Assembly: GCA_002449785.1 (NCBI GenBank) | Contig: DJXP01000045.1 | Location: forward strand, 1 to 57,795 | Source of the DNA: Clostridiales bacterium UBA7001 | GTDB taxonomy: Bacteria > Bacillota > Clostridia > TANB77 > CAG-508 | Direction of reading: 5' to 3' | Length of the DNA stretch: 57,795 nt | In this document: piece by piece, positions 18,274 through 27,044 of the stretch | Layout: every line of letters starts with the position of its first letter | How positions within the stretch are numbered: the first letter of the stretch is position 1 | Made by a program: the position numbers and the translations under genes | The notes under the pieces: model-generated | Seen by the model: only the letters and a program-made list of their open reading frames with translations | What the model was told of the DNA's origin: nothing | Database searches by the model: none

Positions 18274-19197
18274 CTATATTTTCCCTATGTCATCTGTTTT
18301 ATATGGTGTTTCTTGATATACGTAATAATTTATCCAATTTGAATATAATAATTGACTTGCCATTCTCCAACTTAATATAGGTATATTTTCTATATTATCA
18401 TCTGGATAATAATTCTTAGGAATATTAATATGTTTTCCTTTATTTATATCCCTTCTAAATTCAGTATCTAATCTCATTCGCTCATATTCTAAATGACATG
18501 TAATAAAAAAGTTTCTTCTATTTTTAGATGCAATTATCGTTGCACCTGCTTCTTTTGAATATGCTAAAATATCTAAATTATTATTTGCTTTTAATTCATC
18601 TTCGTTTATTTTTGTATGTCTAGAATGAGGTGCAAAAAACTCATCATCAAATCCTCTAAAAATAGGTTCTCTTTTATGAGTTATTTTATGAGAATATATC
18701 CCAAAACATTTTTCTTCTAGTTTATGTTTATTTATTCCATAAAGATAATATAAAGCTGCTTGGGAAGCCCAACATATATTAATTACTGAAGTAACATTGT
18801 TTTTTGCCCAGTCTTGTATTTGACAAAATTCGTTAAAATAATCAACATCTTCAAATTTTAAATGTTCAACAGGGGCACCTGTAATAATCATCCCGTCGAA
18901 TTTTTCTGTTGAAATATCCTCAAATGTTTTATAATACTTATTTAAATATTCATTAGATTCGTTTTTGGATTGATGTATTTTTGATTTTAAAAGAGTTATT
19001 TCTAATTGTAGTGGTGTATTTGATAATAATCTATACAAATCTAACTCAGTTTCCTGCTTTTCTGGCATTAAATTTAAAATTGCAATTTTTAAAGGTCTAA
19101 TATCTTGCTTAAATGCTCTTTTTTCTGACATTACAAAGATATTTTCTTTTTCTAACCTTTTTTTTACTGGCTGTTCATTATTAATTATAATTGGCAT
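18274..19197 (-). CDS. metA: Homoserine O-acyltransferase MetA (predicted acetyl-CoA type)
   Basis: Acylates homoserine, the committed step into methionine synthesis. The 307-residue protein matches the MetA family throughout: MPEKQETE, FDGMIITGAPVEHL, the catalytic cysteine at position 142 in NICWASQAALYYLYG, HSRHT, and the HLEYERMRLD block with the catalytic His and Glu. Residue 111 is glutamate (in APVEHL). In this family Glu111 goes with acetyl-CoA use and Gly111 with succinyl-CoA, so I predict acetylhomoserine as product. It is oddly placed between the YolD-like gene and a small gene of an SOS-type operon. An AGGAG lies before the ATG. No SAM riboswitch is visible in the 64-base gap upstream. 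Confidence 0.93.
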   Translation of the reverse strand: MPIIINNEQPVKKRLEKENIFVMSEKRAFKQDIRPLKIAILNLMPEKQETELDLYRLLSNTPLQLEITLLKSKIHQSKNESNEYLNKYYKTFEDISTEKFDGMIITGAPVEHLKFEDVDYFNEFCQIQDWAKNNVTSVINICWASQAALYYLYGINKHKLEEKCFGIYSHKITHKREPIFRGFDDEFFAPHSRHTKINEDELKANNNLDILAYSKEAGATIIASKNRRNFFITCHLEYERMRLDTEFRRDINKGKHINIPKNYYPDDNIENIPILSWRMASQLLYSNWINYYVYQETPYKTDDIGKI

Positions 19198-19261
19198 TTC
19201 TAGTTTCTCCTTATGTTTTTATTATATATTATCATCTTTCATATAAATATAAAAGAATTAA

Positions 19262-19690
19262 TTAAAAAATTTTAAAAATATTTCCTGAAATATCTATTAT
19301 CTCATTTGTTGATATCTGTATATTATTAACTAAATAAATTAATTGATTATACATATCTATTTTTTTTACTATTCCAGATACAGTAACATATTCGCCTCCA
19401 TCTTTTTTTAAATCTGGTACAAAATATGTAATAGATATCTCTGGATTAAATTTTAGATTTTCTATAATTATTTGGAGCTTACTATCTAATATTGATCTTA
19501 ATTCCTCATCTATTTCTATTCTCTCTTGTACTTCTCTTGCAGTTTCTTTTACTGCATCTTCATAACCAGTTAATGCAGCAAATGGTGCAAATTGAGCAGA
19601 GCGCATATATAAAGACATTTGTGGATGTTTTTTAGATACATGATGTGGCAAATTTATAATATCATCATATTGTCTATTATATTTCATCAT
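19262..19690 (-). CDS. YolD-like family protein
   Basis: A 142-residue protein of the YolD-like family. The conserved N-terminal part includes YDDIINLPHHVSKKHPQMS and RSAQFAPFAALTGYEDAV, followed by a small beta-rich domain. YolD proteins are almost always encoded beside Y-family polymerases of the UvrX/DinB type and resemble the UmuD-linked partners functionally; the mechanism is unknown. It starts 17 bases after the polymerase gene with a GGAG nine bases before the ATG pair, so co-expression under the same SOS-type promoter is expected. Confidence 0.9.
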   Translation of the reverse strand: MMKYNRQYDDIINLPHHVSKKHPQMSLYMRSAQFAPFAALTGYEDAVKETAREVQERIEIDEELRSILDSKLQIIIENLKFNPEISITYFVPDLKKDGGEYVTVSGIVKKIDMYNQLIYLVNNIQISTNEIIDISGNIFKIF

Positions 19691-19706
19691 ATCTAATAAC
19701 TCCTTT

Positions 19707-21209
19707 CTAACCTTTATGTCCTCCTACTTGTCCATTCCTTTCAATCGTAGTCCCAGCTTCTATAAAATTCATACCTTTTAAAATTGAATTCTTTCCATAT
19801 TTTGATTTTATACCTATTACAGCTTTTTGTAACATTTTTTCAGATTGTTCTTTCCTTTTTTGATTTTCAATTTCATTATAATTAATAAATAAATTCATCT
19901 GTTCAAATTTTTTTATATTATTATAATCATCTTCATTTACAACATCTTCTGCTGTAATATTTATTCTTCTAACTAATAATTTTTTATTAATAATTTTTTC
20001 ATAAAGCTCTATTACTGCACTTGTTATAATTTTAGTTGATGATGTTTTATGATCTATATTTATTGTTCCATGAGCGTGTTTGGGAACTTTTCTACCATAA
20101 TGGTCTAATGTATATTCTCCTGTATAGTTTTGAACGATTTCTGGGTCTGTTAAATTATCTATATCATATCCAATTGTTAAAACTAGTTTGCTTGTTATTA
20201 AATTTTTTTTAACTAAATCTAATGTAAGAAGTTCTGTCATTTCTTTTACAATTAATTTTGTATTTTCATAATTATATGGACAATGCAAAACTTGACCAGA
20301 GCTTATACTATTTACTACTGGTTTATATGACTTTATCATCTCAAGTGTCGTAGGCTCATATCCCCATGCATGATCTATAAGCAATTCTGCATTTATTCCA
20401 AATAACTTATACAAAAGTTCTTCGTTTTTTTCAGACATACGAGCAACATCTCCCATAGTATACATGCCATTTTTTTCAAGTTTTTTAGATATACCATTTC
20501 CAACTCTCCAAAAATCTTTAATAGGTCTATGACTCCATAAATATTTTCTATATGACATTTCATCTAAGCCTGCAATTCTAACTCCATTTTTATCTGGGAT
20601 AGTATGTTTAGCAACAATATCCATTGCAATTTTACAAAGATATAAATTAGTACCTATTCCTGCTGTTGCAGTAATTCCTGTTTCATCATATACATTTTTA
20701 ATAACTTTAGTAACTAAATCTCTAGGCGAAATATTATATGTTTTTAAATAATGTGTTACATCTATAAATACTTCATCTATTGAATATACATATATATCTT
20801 CCTTAGAAAACCATTTTAAATAAATATTATATATTCTAGTACTATACTGCATATAATAATTCATTCTAGGTGGTGCAATTATATAAGATAATTCCAAATC
20901 ATTATTTTTCTTAAGAGCAATATCATCATAAGATGAACATGTAAATCTATGGTTAGGTGTATTTAGTAATCTTTTAGAATTAATTTCCTTTACTTTTTGA
21001 ATAACTTCAAATAATCTTGCACGTCCTGGTATTCCATATGCTTTTAATGATGGACTTACAGCTAAACAAATTGTTTTTTCTGTTCTACTACTATCTGCAA
21101 CAACTAAATTTGTTGTAAGTGGATTTAAACCTCTTTCCTGACATTCAACTGATGCATAAAAACTTTTCAAATCTATTGCAATATAAACTTTATCATAATT
21201 TTTATACAT
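19707..21209 (-). CDS. Y-family DNA polymerase (UvrX/UmuC-like), translesion synthesis
   Basis: An error-prone lesion-bypass polymerase of 500 residues. The catalytic acidic motif is in AIDLKSFYASVEC near the N-terminus, and the second acidic motif is VYSIDEVFIDVT near 145. TGITATAGIGTNLYLCKIAMD and the HhH-like region around 220-260 are typical, and a C-terminal little-finger domain follows. The long C-terminus and YolD neighbour point to the UvrX/UmuC-like group. The frame opens at 21233, but GGAGG seven bases before the ATG at 21209 marks the start. A consensus promoter overlapping a LexA-like box lies just upstream. Confidence 0.93.
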   Translation of the reverse strand: MYKNYDKVYIAIDLKSFYASVECQERGLNPLTTNLVVADSSRTEKTICLAVSPSLKAYGIPGRARLFEVIQKVKEINSKRLLNTPNHRFTCSSYDDIALKKNNDLELSYIIAPPRMNYYMQYSTRIYNIYLKWFSKEDIYVYSIDEVFIDVTHYLKTYNISPRDLVTKVIKNVYDETGITATAGIGTNLYLCKIAMDIVAKHTIPDKNGVRIAGLDEMSYRKYLWSHRPIKDFWRVGNGISKKLEKNGMYTMGDVARMSEKNEELLYKLFGINAELLIDHAWGYEPTTLEMIKSYKPVVNSISSGQVLHCPYNYENTKLIVKEMTELLTLDLVKKNLITSKLVLTIGYDIDNLTDPEIVQNYTGEYTLDHYGRKVPKHAHGTINIDHKTSSTKIITSAVIELYEKIINKKLLVRRINITAEDVVNEDDYNNIKKFEQMNLFINYNEIENQKRKEQSEKMLQKAVIGIKSKYGKNSILKGMNFIEAGTTIERNGQVGGHKG

Positions 21210-21241
21210 TTCAAGCCTCCGTTTACCAAACATCTATTTGT

Positions 21242-21279
21242 ATTATAGCACAATGTTTTTATTTTGTAAACAGTTGTTT
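21242..21279 (-). promoter_or_regulatory. Promoter with overlapping LexA-like operator before the Y-family polymerase
   Basis: On minus, TTTACA (21265-21270) and TATAAT (21242-21247) are exactly 17 bases apart. The palindrome AAACAACTGTTT (21268-21279) overlaps the -35 box and fits a relaxed form of the Firmicute LexA pattern GAAC-N4-GTTC. This suggests SOS control of the polymerase-yolD-metA-small-gene run. Confidence 0.7.
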
Positions 21280-21301
21280 GCACAAAATATATAAACAATA
21301 T

Positions 21302-21453
21302 TTTCTTATGTTAATATTCTTATTTATTAAGATATACTAAAGGATAGTTGTTTTAATTTTTTAAAAATATGCTAGTTCAAACCAATTTTTGTTAAAAATT
21401 AAAACAACTATCCTTTTAGAAAATAGAATTAAATAAAAATATTAACATAAGAA
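21302..21453. repeat. Long imperfect inverted repeat, MITE-like
   Basis: Two arms of about 60 bases, TTTCTTATGTTAATATT... on the left and its near-perfect complement on the right ending ...AATATTAACATAAGAAA, flank a loop of about 30 bases. The stretch AAGGATAGTTGTTTTAATTTTT is identical in both arms. No ORF lies inside. It resembles a miniature inverted-repeat element, or a very stable RNA hairpin if transcribed; the target-site duplication is not clear. Confidence 0.65.
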
Positions 21454-21476
21454 ATATAATAACCTCTTATATATAT

Positions 21477-22013
21477 TTATTCATTACTTGTAATATCTTT
21501 TACTTCTCCTTTAATATCAAATCTATAAATTCCAATTAAAGTAGAAATCGTTGTAATTAAATCTGAAATTGCAGCAGTATATGCCTTGCATATAATACCA
21601 TATACTATCCAAATTAGAACATTTAATAATGATAAAATTCTAATATATTTCTCTTTAGTTTGTATAATAGAAAAAATAAAAAGTATTGAGCAAATTATAG
21701 GAATAATATCTATAAAACTATTATATGTTATCATTCCAAGAAAAATCGAAATAATTATATAAATTGCAATTATTATTTTAGAAATATTTTTCCCTCTCTT
21801 TTCAAAAAAATTATTAATTAATAATTGTATAATCGCAAAAAAACAAATTATAGCACCACTATTACTTTCTAATAGGAAATAATTAATTGAAGAAAAAATA
21901 TTAATAAATAGAAAACAAAGTAAAATATTTTTCTTTTCTTTCATTTGCATTGATATAACATTTAAAATTATTACTAATATTCCCAAAAATTGTGCGACTA
22001 TAAACATATTCAT
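21477..22013 (-). CDS. YgjV-family inner-membrane protein
   Basis: A membrane protein of about 178 residues with six or seven hydrophobic segments. The pattern VAQFLGILVIILNVISMQMK at the start, a middle NIFSSINYFLL and a late LIWIVYGIICKAYTAAISDL resemble the YgjV family, small PQ-loop-like proteins of unknown transport role. The frame extends 21 codons further upstream into the preceding gene. I placed the start at the ATG at 22013; an AGGAG stands 13 bases before it, longer than ideal, so the start is uncertain. Confidence 0.7.
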   Translation of the reverse strand: MNMFIVAQFLGILVIILNVISMQMKEKKNILLCFLFINIFSSINYFLLESNSGAIICFFAIIQLLINNFFEKRGKNISKIIIAIYIIISIFLGMITYNSFIDIIPIICSILFIFSIIQTKEKYIRILSLLNVLIWIVYGIICKAYTAAISDLITTISTLIGIYRFDIKGEVKDITSNE

Positions 22014-22032
22014 TTTACATATTTTTCTCCTT

Positions 22033-23607
22033 TTATTGTTCTTCAATTTCTTCAATATACAAATTTCCCAAATCATCTTCTTTTACATTATACTCATAAA
22101 GATTATATTTTTTTAATTCTTTTTCATCTAAATTATAAACACCAACATATCCTTCACTTATATTATTTAAAATACTATAGTTTATATTTTGAACAGTTTC
22201 TTTAAAGTCATTAATATTTATTTCAATTCTATCAATATCGAAATAATACTTGTCTATAGATTTATAATCAAAATCTTTATAAATATATATATAATAGATG
22301 TAACCCTTATCATCATCTAAATCTTCATTTTCATTTAAATATGATTTTAATTTATCTATCAATCTATTAGATTCATTTTCATCAATTCCATTATACTCAT
22401 AAGGATCGTCTTCTGCATAATTAATTTTATAGTATCCCCTCCACATCATTTCCTGGTTTTGAACTGCCACAAATTTATTTGAAGAAATATAATCAAAATA
22501 TTTAAAAGTACTACTTACAGGAACTGTATATATATAATTAATTTTATCAAGATTTCCATCTTCATAAAGTGACTCCTCAGAAACAAATTTCTTTGCAATA
22601 TCTATATATTCATAAAATTCATACATTGGAATATATACATCATATTCATCAAATGAAACACTTAAATAAATTTCAGATAGACTAAATTTAATATTATCTT
22701 TATTTTTTTCATATTCATACATTAATTTTAATATATCATCTTCAATTGTTCCATATTCTCGTCTATCCATATTAATGCCATATATAATATTACCTTCTTC
22801 ATCAGTAGCTTGAAAATCGTCTTCTGAATATTCTTCTGGTTTTTCTATATTATAAGAATAATACCAAGCTCTTTGTTTATAATAAGTTTTACTTAATATG
22901 TTTTTTATACTAGCATCTTTTGTAAAACAATCTAAAAAAGTAATATAGTCTCCAGTATCTAACCTATAATTTAAATAAATATTCTCAGATTCTGAGTTAT
23001 CTATATCATTATTTTCATAGTTATCATCATTATTTAAACTTATATATTTAGTAATATATAAAGACAAAATATCACTATAACTTCCATCTATATAAGTAGT
23101 TATAGCAATATTATTAATATTTTCTTTACCTTTTTTATCTATATATTCATATACCTCATCCAATTCATTATATACATGATTTTTTATATCTGAATTTATT
23201 TTATTTTGAACATCTTTATTTTTTAATCCTTCAATTTCATAATATGTAAGTTCTATAAAGTTTTCTTCTAAACTACCATCTTCTGAAACATATACCACAT
23301 CACCTATATCATCTTTAATTTCATTAAACGTTATATTATTAATTGAATATCTATCTGAAAGTGATACTCTATCTATTTGTTTACCATTATCTATAAAATT
23401 AATAGTATCTATAAATTCAGTATCTACATTTTCTATAGCTTTGCTCCCAAATAATTTATATAAATAATATTTAAAAACACTTATATTATTTTCTTTATAA
23501 AAATATATAGAATATGATGTAACAATTGTAGCTAAAAGAATATAAATAATTATTATAATAAGTAAGGTATGACTTTTATTATTTTTAACACTATTTGATT
23601 CTGACAT
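22033..23607 (-). CDS. Unknown membrane-anchored protein with DUF4163/DUF3298-like region
   Basis: A 524-residue protein I cannot name with confidence. Residues 13-37 form one membrane anchor; the rest is Asp/Glu/Tyr-rich and would lie outside. The stretch YYEIEGLKNKDVQNKINSDI and the later LNYRLDTGDYITFLDCF resemble the paired DUF4163/DUF3298 domains seen in RsiV- and PdaC-like proteins. The long acidic tail (EDDPYEYNGIDENESN and similar) is unusual. A GGAGG seven bases before the ATG at 23607 lies inside the end of the binding-protein gene, so the genes overlap by 17 bases and are translationally coupled. I infer a joint extracytoplasmic role. Confidence 0.6.
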   Translation of the reverse strand: MSESNSVKNNKSHTLLIIIIIYILLATIVTSYSIYFYKENNISVFKYYLYKLFGSKAIENVDTEFIDTINFIDNGKQIDRVSLSDRYSINNITFNEIKDDIGDVVYVSEDGSLEENFIELTYYEIEGLKNKDVQNKINSDIKNHVYNELDEVYEYIDKKGKENINNIAITTYIDGSYSDILSLYITKYISLNNDDNYENNDIDNSESENIYLNYRLDTGDYITFLDCFTKDASIKNILSKTYYKQRAWYYSYNIEKPEEYSEDDFQATDEEGNIIYGINMDRREYGTIEDDILKLMYEYEKNKDNIKFSLSEIYLSVSFDEYDVYIPMYEFYEYIDIAKKFVSEESLYEDGNLDKINYIYTVPVSSTFKYFDYISSNKFVAVQNQEMMWRGYYKINYAEDDPYEYNGIDENESNRLIDKLKSYLNENEDLDDDKGYIYYIYIYKDFDYKSIDKYYFDIDRIEININDFKETVQNINYSILNNISEGYVGVYNLDEKELKKYNLYEYNVKEDDLGNLYIEEIEEQ

Positions 23608-24547
23608 AGCCTGCCTCCTCTGCAACATTTTGTCCTCTTTGAGATAACATTGCATTTACTAATTTACGAGTTTGGCTATTTTCTGTTTCATTTTTTCTAA
23701 TTACAATATAATAATTTGTATAAAATGGATATTCATGTGTTTTAATTGTTTCTTTATTTGGCTCTATACCATTTACTTTAATAAACTTTATTCTATCTTT
23801 AACTGTTTCATCAATTGTATCAAACATTGTAGTAGCATAATAATAATATGAATATCCAATTGAATTTAATCCATTATCGTAATCTGAAACAAGATTTACA
23901 ATAGATTCCATTGTTTCTATCATATTTTCTTTTGGAGCTGTCATAAGTTCTACATCTTTCATAACTAAAGAAAGCATACCTGTTTGGCTACCAGAATTAA
24001 CAGGTCTTTGAAATGCACGAATTTCTTCATCATTTCCACCAACATCTTTCCAATTTGTTATTTTTCCAGAATAGATATCTTGAATTTGTTTTATACTCAA
24101 ACTATCTACTGGATTTTCATTATTAACATAAAAAACAAAGCCTTCATTTACAACAGGAATTACATCTAACTCAACATTTTTTGATTTAGCATATTCTAAT
24201 TCTTCTTTAGACGGTTCAGTTACAACTATTAAATCTTTATCTCCATCAATTAATTTAATATAACCTGGATGAGTATTAGAATAATCTATCTCTTCATCTG
24301 TTACATTTTCTCCTACAAAATTATTTATCATAGCAGATACAAGAGGCTGGGTTGCAAGTGATGCATCTATTTTGGGAAGATTATCTTTAGTAAATAATGC
24401 TTCATTAGAATTACTTATATTCTGAGTAATTTCATTAATATTATCTGTAACATTTTTTTCAGTGAAAAAATCATAAATTAAATAACATATTTCTGTAATT
24501 ATAGCTAAAATTATAAAAGTTACAACTATTTTTAGAATTTTTTTCAT
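23591..24547 (-). CDS. PstS-like substrate-binding protein
   Basis: A 318-residue periplasmic-binding-type protein with an N-terminal membrane anchor (KILKIVVTFIILAIITEICYL cut short). The fold is of the phosphate-binding PstS type: the TQPLVSAMINNF start, VIPVVNEGFVFYVNNENPV, SIKQIQDIYSGKITNWKDVGG, and RPVNSGSQTGML, which contains the ligand-binding SGSQ. No Pst permease or ATPase genes are beside it, and it overlaps a gene for an anchored protein of unknown function. It may serve as a sensor or a signalling receptor. AAGGTGG precedes the ATG at 24547; a GTG four codons earlier is the open frame's start. Confidence 0.82.
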   Translation of the reverse strand: MKKILKIVVTFIILAIITEICYLIYDFFTEKNVTDNINEITQNISNSNEALFTKDNLPKIDASLATQPLVSAMINNFVGENVTDEEIDYSNTHPGYIKLIDGDKDLIVVTEPSKEELEYAKSKNVELDVIPVVNEGFVFYVNNENPVDSLSIKQIQDIYSGKITNWKDVGGNDEEIRAFQRPVNSGSQTGMLSLVMKDVELMTAPKENMIETMESIVNLVSDYDNGLNSIGYSYYYYATTMFDTIDETVKDRIKFIKVNGIEPNKETIKTHEYPFYTNYYIVIRKNETENSQTRKLVNAMLSQRGQNVAEEAGYVRIK

Positions 24548-24599
24548 ATTACTAACCACCTTAAATAATATTTAGGCTTTTAAAAGGTTTCCTATAAAC

Positions 24600-25784
24600 C
24601 TATAACTTATAACAAGAGAATAGTTCTTTAAATCTATTAAGAGATCTTTCTATCATATTACTATCTATACAGTAGCTTAATCTTACATATCCTGGACATG
24701 CAAATGAACTTCCAGGAACCATTAAAATATTATATTCTTTTGCTTTATTACAAAACTCTTTTTCATCTTCAATCGGTGATTTTAAAAATAAATAAAATGC
24801 ACCTTTTGGTTTAAATGCTTCATATCCAATTTGAGTTAGTCCATTATATAATAAGTCACGATTTTTTTTATATTCATTTAAATCTGCTGTTTTTCCGATA
24901 ATTTTTCCAATTAATTTTTGCATAAGTGATGGTGCATTTACAAAACCTAAAATTCTGTTTGCAATTGTAACTGCTTCAAAAATATTCTCTTTATCATTCA
25001 TCTCATCAGGTATAACAACATAACCGATTCTTTCTCCTGGAAGTGATAAAGATTTACTAAATGAATATACAACAAATGTATTATTATAATATTTAGTAAT
25101 ATATGGAACTATTTCTCCATCATATACAATTTCCCTATATGGTTCATCTGAAATAATAAAAATATCTTTTCCATATTCTGCTTCTTTTTCTTCTAAAATT
25201 TTAGCTATTGATTTTATAATATTTTCATTATATACAGCGCCACTAGGATTATTGGGATTATTTATTATAATAGCTCTAGTTTTTTTAGTTATTTTATTTT
25301 TGAAATCTTCTAAATCTGGATTAAATTGATTATCAAAATCTACTTCAACAAATTTACCATTATAGTTTGCAATATAATTTCTATATTCCATAAAATATGG
25401 TCTGAATACTATAACTTCATCATCTTTATCAATAATAGATTTTAAAACAATATTAATTCCACCAGCTGCACCTGTACACATAATAATATTGTTTTTATTA
25501 AAAGAAGTATTAAACTCATTATTTAAATATTTTGCAACATTTTCTCTAACATCATCATATCCTGAGTTTGACATGTAACCATGTAAATCCAATTTATTCT
25601 CGTTCATAATAAGCTTTATTATAGCATTATCTACATCAACTGGTGGATTTATAGAAGGATTTCCTAAACTAAAATCAAAAACATTTTCTTTACCATATTT
25701 TTGAGAAAGTATTTTACCTTCTTCAAACATTTGCCTAATTACTGAATTATTTTTTACTAAATTTTCCATTGATTTTGAAATCAT
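24600..25784 (-). CDS. PLP-dependent aminotransferase, class I/II (AspC-like)
   Basis: A fold-type I aminotransferase of 394 residues. The PLP lysine is in SFSKSLSLPGERIGYVV near 245, the substrate arginine region is in FACPGYVRLSYC near 370, and IINNPNNPSGAVY near 170 is the classic aspartate-aminotransferase block. The DFSLGNPSINPP opening is the pyridine/ring-contact region. It directly precedes pheA, so phenylpyruvate or another aromatic keto acid is a likely substrate, but that is inference. GGAG stands eight bases before the ATG. Confidence 0.92.
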   Translation of the reverse strand: MISKSMENLVKNNSVIRQMFEEGKILSQKYGKENVFDFSLGNPSINPPVDVDNAIIKLIMNENKLDLHGYMSNSGYDDVRENVAKYLNNEFNTSFNKNNIIMCTGAAGGINIVLKSIIDKDDEVIVFRPYFMEYRNYIANYNGKFVEVDFDNQFNPDLEDFKNKITKKTRAIIINNPNNPSGAVYNENIIKSIAKILEEKEAEYGKDIFIISDEPYREIVYDGEIVPYITKYYNNTFVVYSFSKSLSLPGERIGYVVIPDEMNDKENIFEAVTIANRILGFVNAPSLMQKLIGKIIGKTADLNEYKKNRDLLYNGLTQIGYEAFKPKGAFYLFLKSPIEDEKEFCNKAKEYNILMVPGSSFACPGYVRLSYCIDSNMIERSLNRFKELFSCYKL

Positions 25785-25823
25785 ATTATCACTCCTAATT
25801 TTTGCAAAATCTATACCAATAAT

Positions 25824-26609
25824 TTAATAAATTCCTAATATTTTTAAAAACTGACACTCATTTTCTAATTCGGAAATAGCTTTTTGAATGTTCTTATTTA
25901 CTTCTAAATCGACTAAAAAGTAGTATTCACCAAAAGAAGTTTTTGCAGGTCTAGACTCAATTTTAGTTAGATTGATTTTATTATTATTAAAAATACCTAA
26001 AACATTATATAAAGCACCTGGTATATGTTTAGTTGCAAAAATCATACTCATTTTATTTCCAGATATATTCTTTTGCTTAGAAAGAATCCAAAATTTCGTT
26101 TTATTTAAATTATTATCTTGAATATTTTCTCTAATTATTTCCAAATTATATTCTGTACTACAAGACAAATTGGCAATACATGCAACATTATCTTTATTTT
26201 TTACTTCTTTTGCTGAAAGTGCTGTTGAAGAAACTTCGTTTATAATAGCATCTTTCAAATTTTCTTCTATAAAGCCTCTACACTGTGCTAAAGCCTGAGG
26301 ATGTGAATATATTTCTTTTATTTCATCTAAATTATATTTTTTATTTGCCATTAAATTATGAGAAATATTTAAAATAATTTCTTTTTTTATAAAAATATTA
26401 TTAGAATTAATTAATTTATCAATTGTTTCAGTAACTCCACCTTGAATAGAATTTTCTATTGGTACAATCACTTCATCTACATCTAATTTATCTAGTCCGT
26501 CTATCGTTTCAGTTATAGTTCTATATTGAATAAATTCAGCATTTTTATCATATTTTTTACATGCCTCATATGAGAATGTTCCTTTAGGTCCTAAATATCC
26601 AAGTCTCAT
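25824..26609 (-). CDS. pheA: Prephenate dehydratase
   Basis: Converts prephenate to phenylpyruvate for phenylalanine synthesis. The 261-residue protein is a monofunctional enzyme without a chorismate mutase domain. RLGYLGPKGTFSYEA at the start, PIENSIQGGVTETID near 50, and the NKTKFWIL motif (the TKF equivalent of TRF) near 170 are catalytic-domain hallmarks. The C-terminal ACT domain has ESRPAKTSFGEYYFLVDLE, the phenylalanine-binding ESRP loop, so feedback inhibition is expected. Starts GTG at 26612 or ATG at 26609; I used the ATG. It lies 39 bases upstream of the aminotransferase gene. Confidence 0.95.
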   Translation of the reverse strand: MRLGYLGPKGTFSYEACKKYDKNAEFIQYRTITETIDGLDKLDVDEVIVPIENSIQGGVTETIDKLINSNNIFIKKEIILNISHNLMANKKYNLDEIKEIYSHPQALAQCRGFIEENLKDAIINEVSSTALSAKEVKNKDNVACIANLSCSTEYNLEIIRENIQDNNLNKTKFWILSKQKNISGNKMSMIFATKHIPGALYNVLGIFNNNKINLTKIESRPAKTSFGEYYFLVDLEVNKNIQKAISELENECQFLKILGIY

Positions 26610-26648
26610 CACTATTATAATATCCTCTCATAAAATTTAAATAGTTTA

Positions 26649-27026
26649 CTATTCAACATCTTTTTTCCATAAACTATGTTTATTACAATATGCATAAATT
26701 GTAGAACCTGGAACGTATTCTGCTGAAACTACTGGTTCATCTCCTGGTTTAAAATAAGTCCAAATTTCTTTTTCATCATATACTATCAAAATCCACTCAA
26801 TATAATGCTCTTCTTCCATTACATGGTTTACTCTAGCTATTATTTTTCCATCTTTAACTTCATACACTGGAACATGCTTTTCAATAGCAGCATCAAAAGA
26901 ATTTGGAACTATAGCTTTCATTTCTTCCCCGCAGCACTCAATTCCACATGGACAATTACAATCTTTTAATACTTTAACAATAGCTCCACATTTTAAACAT
27001 TTTTTTACAACTAATTCTCTACTCAT
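26649..27026 (-). CDS. Desulfoferrodoxin-type superoxide reductase
   Basis: Reduces superoxide to peroxide without oxygen release in anaerobes. The 125-residue protein has the catalytic iron ligands in IEKHVPVYEV, VNHVMEEEHYIEW and CNKHSLWK (His4Cys centre). The N-terminus has a desulforedoxin-like set: Cys10, Cys13, Cys31 and Cys32. The spacing between the pairs is 17, not the usual 15, and three extra cysteines (23, 25, 27 in DCNCPCG) sit between them, so this centre may be modified. AAGGAGG precedes the ATG. The next gene downstream on the strand is pheA, with no obvious functional link. Confidence 0.93.
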   Translation of the reverse strand: MSRELVVKKCLKCGAIVKVLKDCNCPCGIECCGEEMKAIVPNSFDAAIEKHVPVYEVKDGKIIARVNHVMEEEHYIEWILIVYDEKEIWTYFKPGDEPVVSAEYVPGSTIYAYCNKHSLWKKDVE

Positions 27027-27044
27027 AAAAATATCCTCCTTAAT

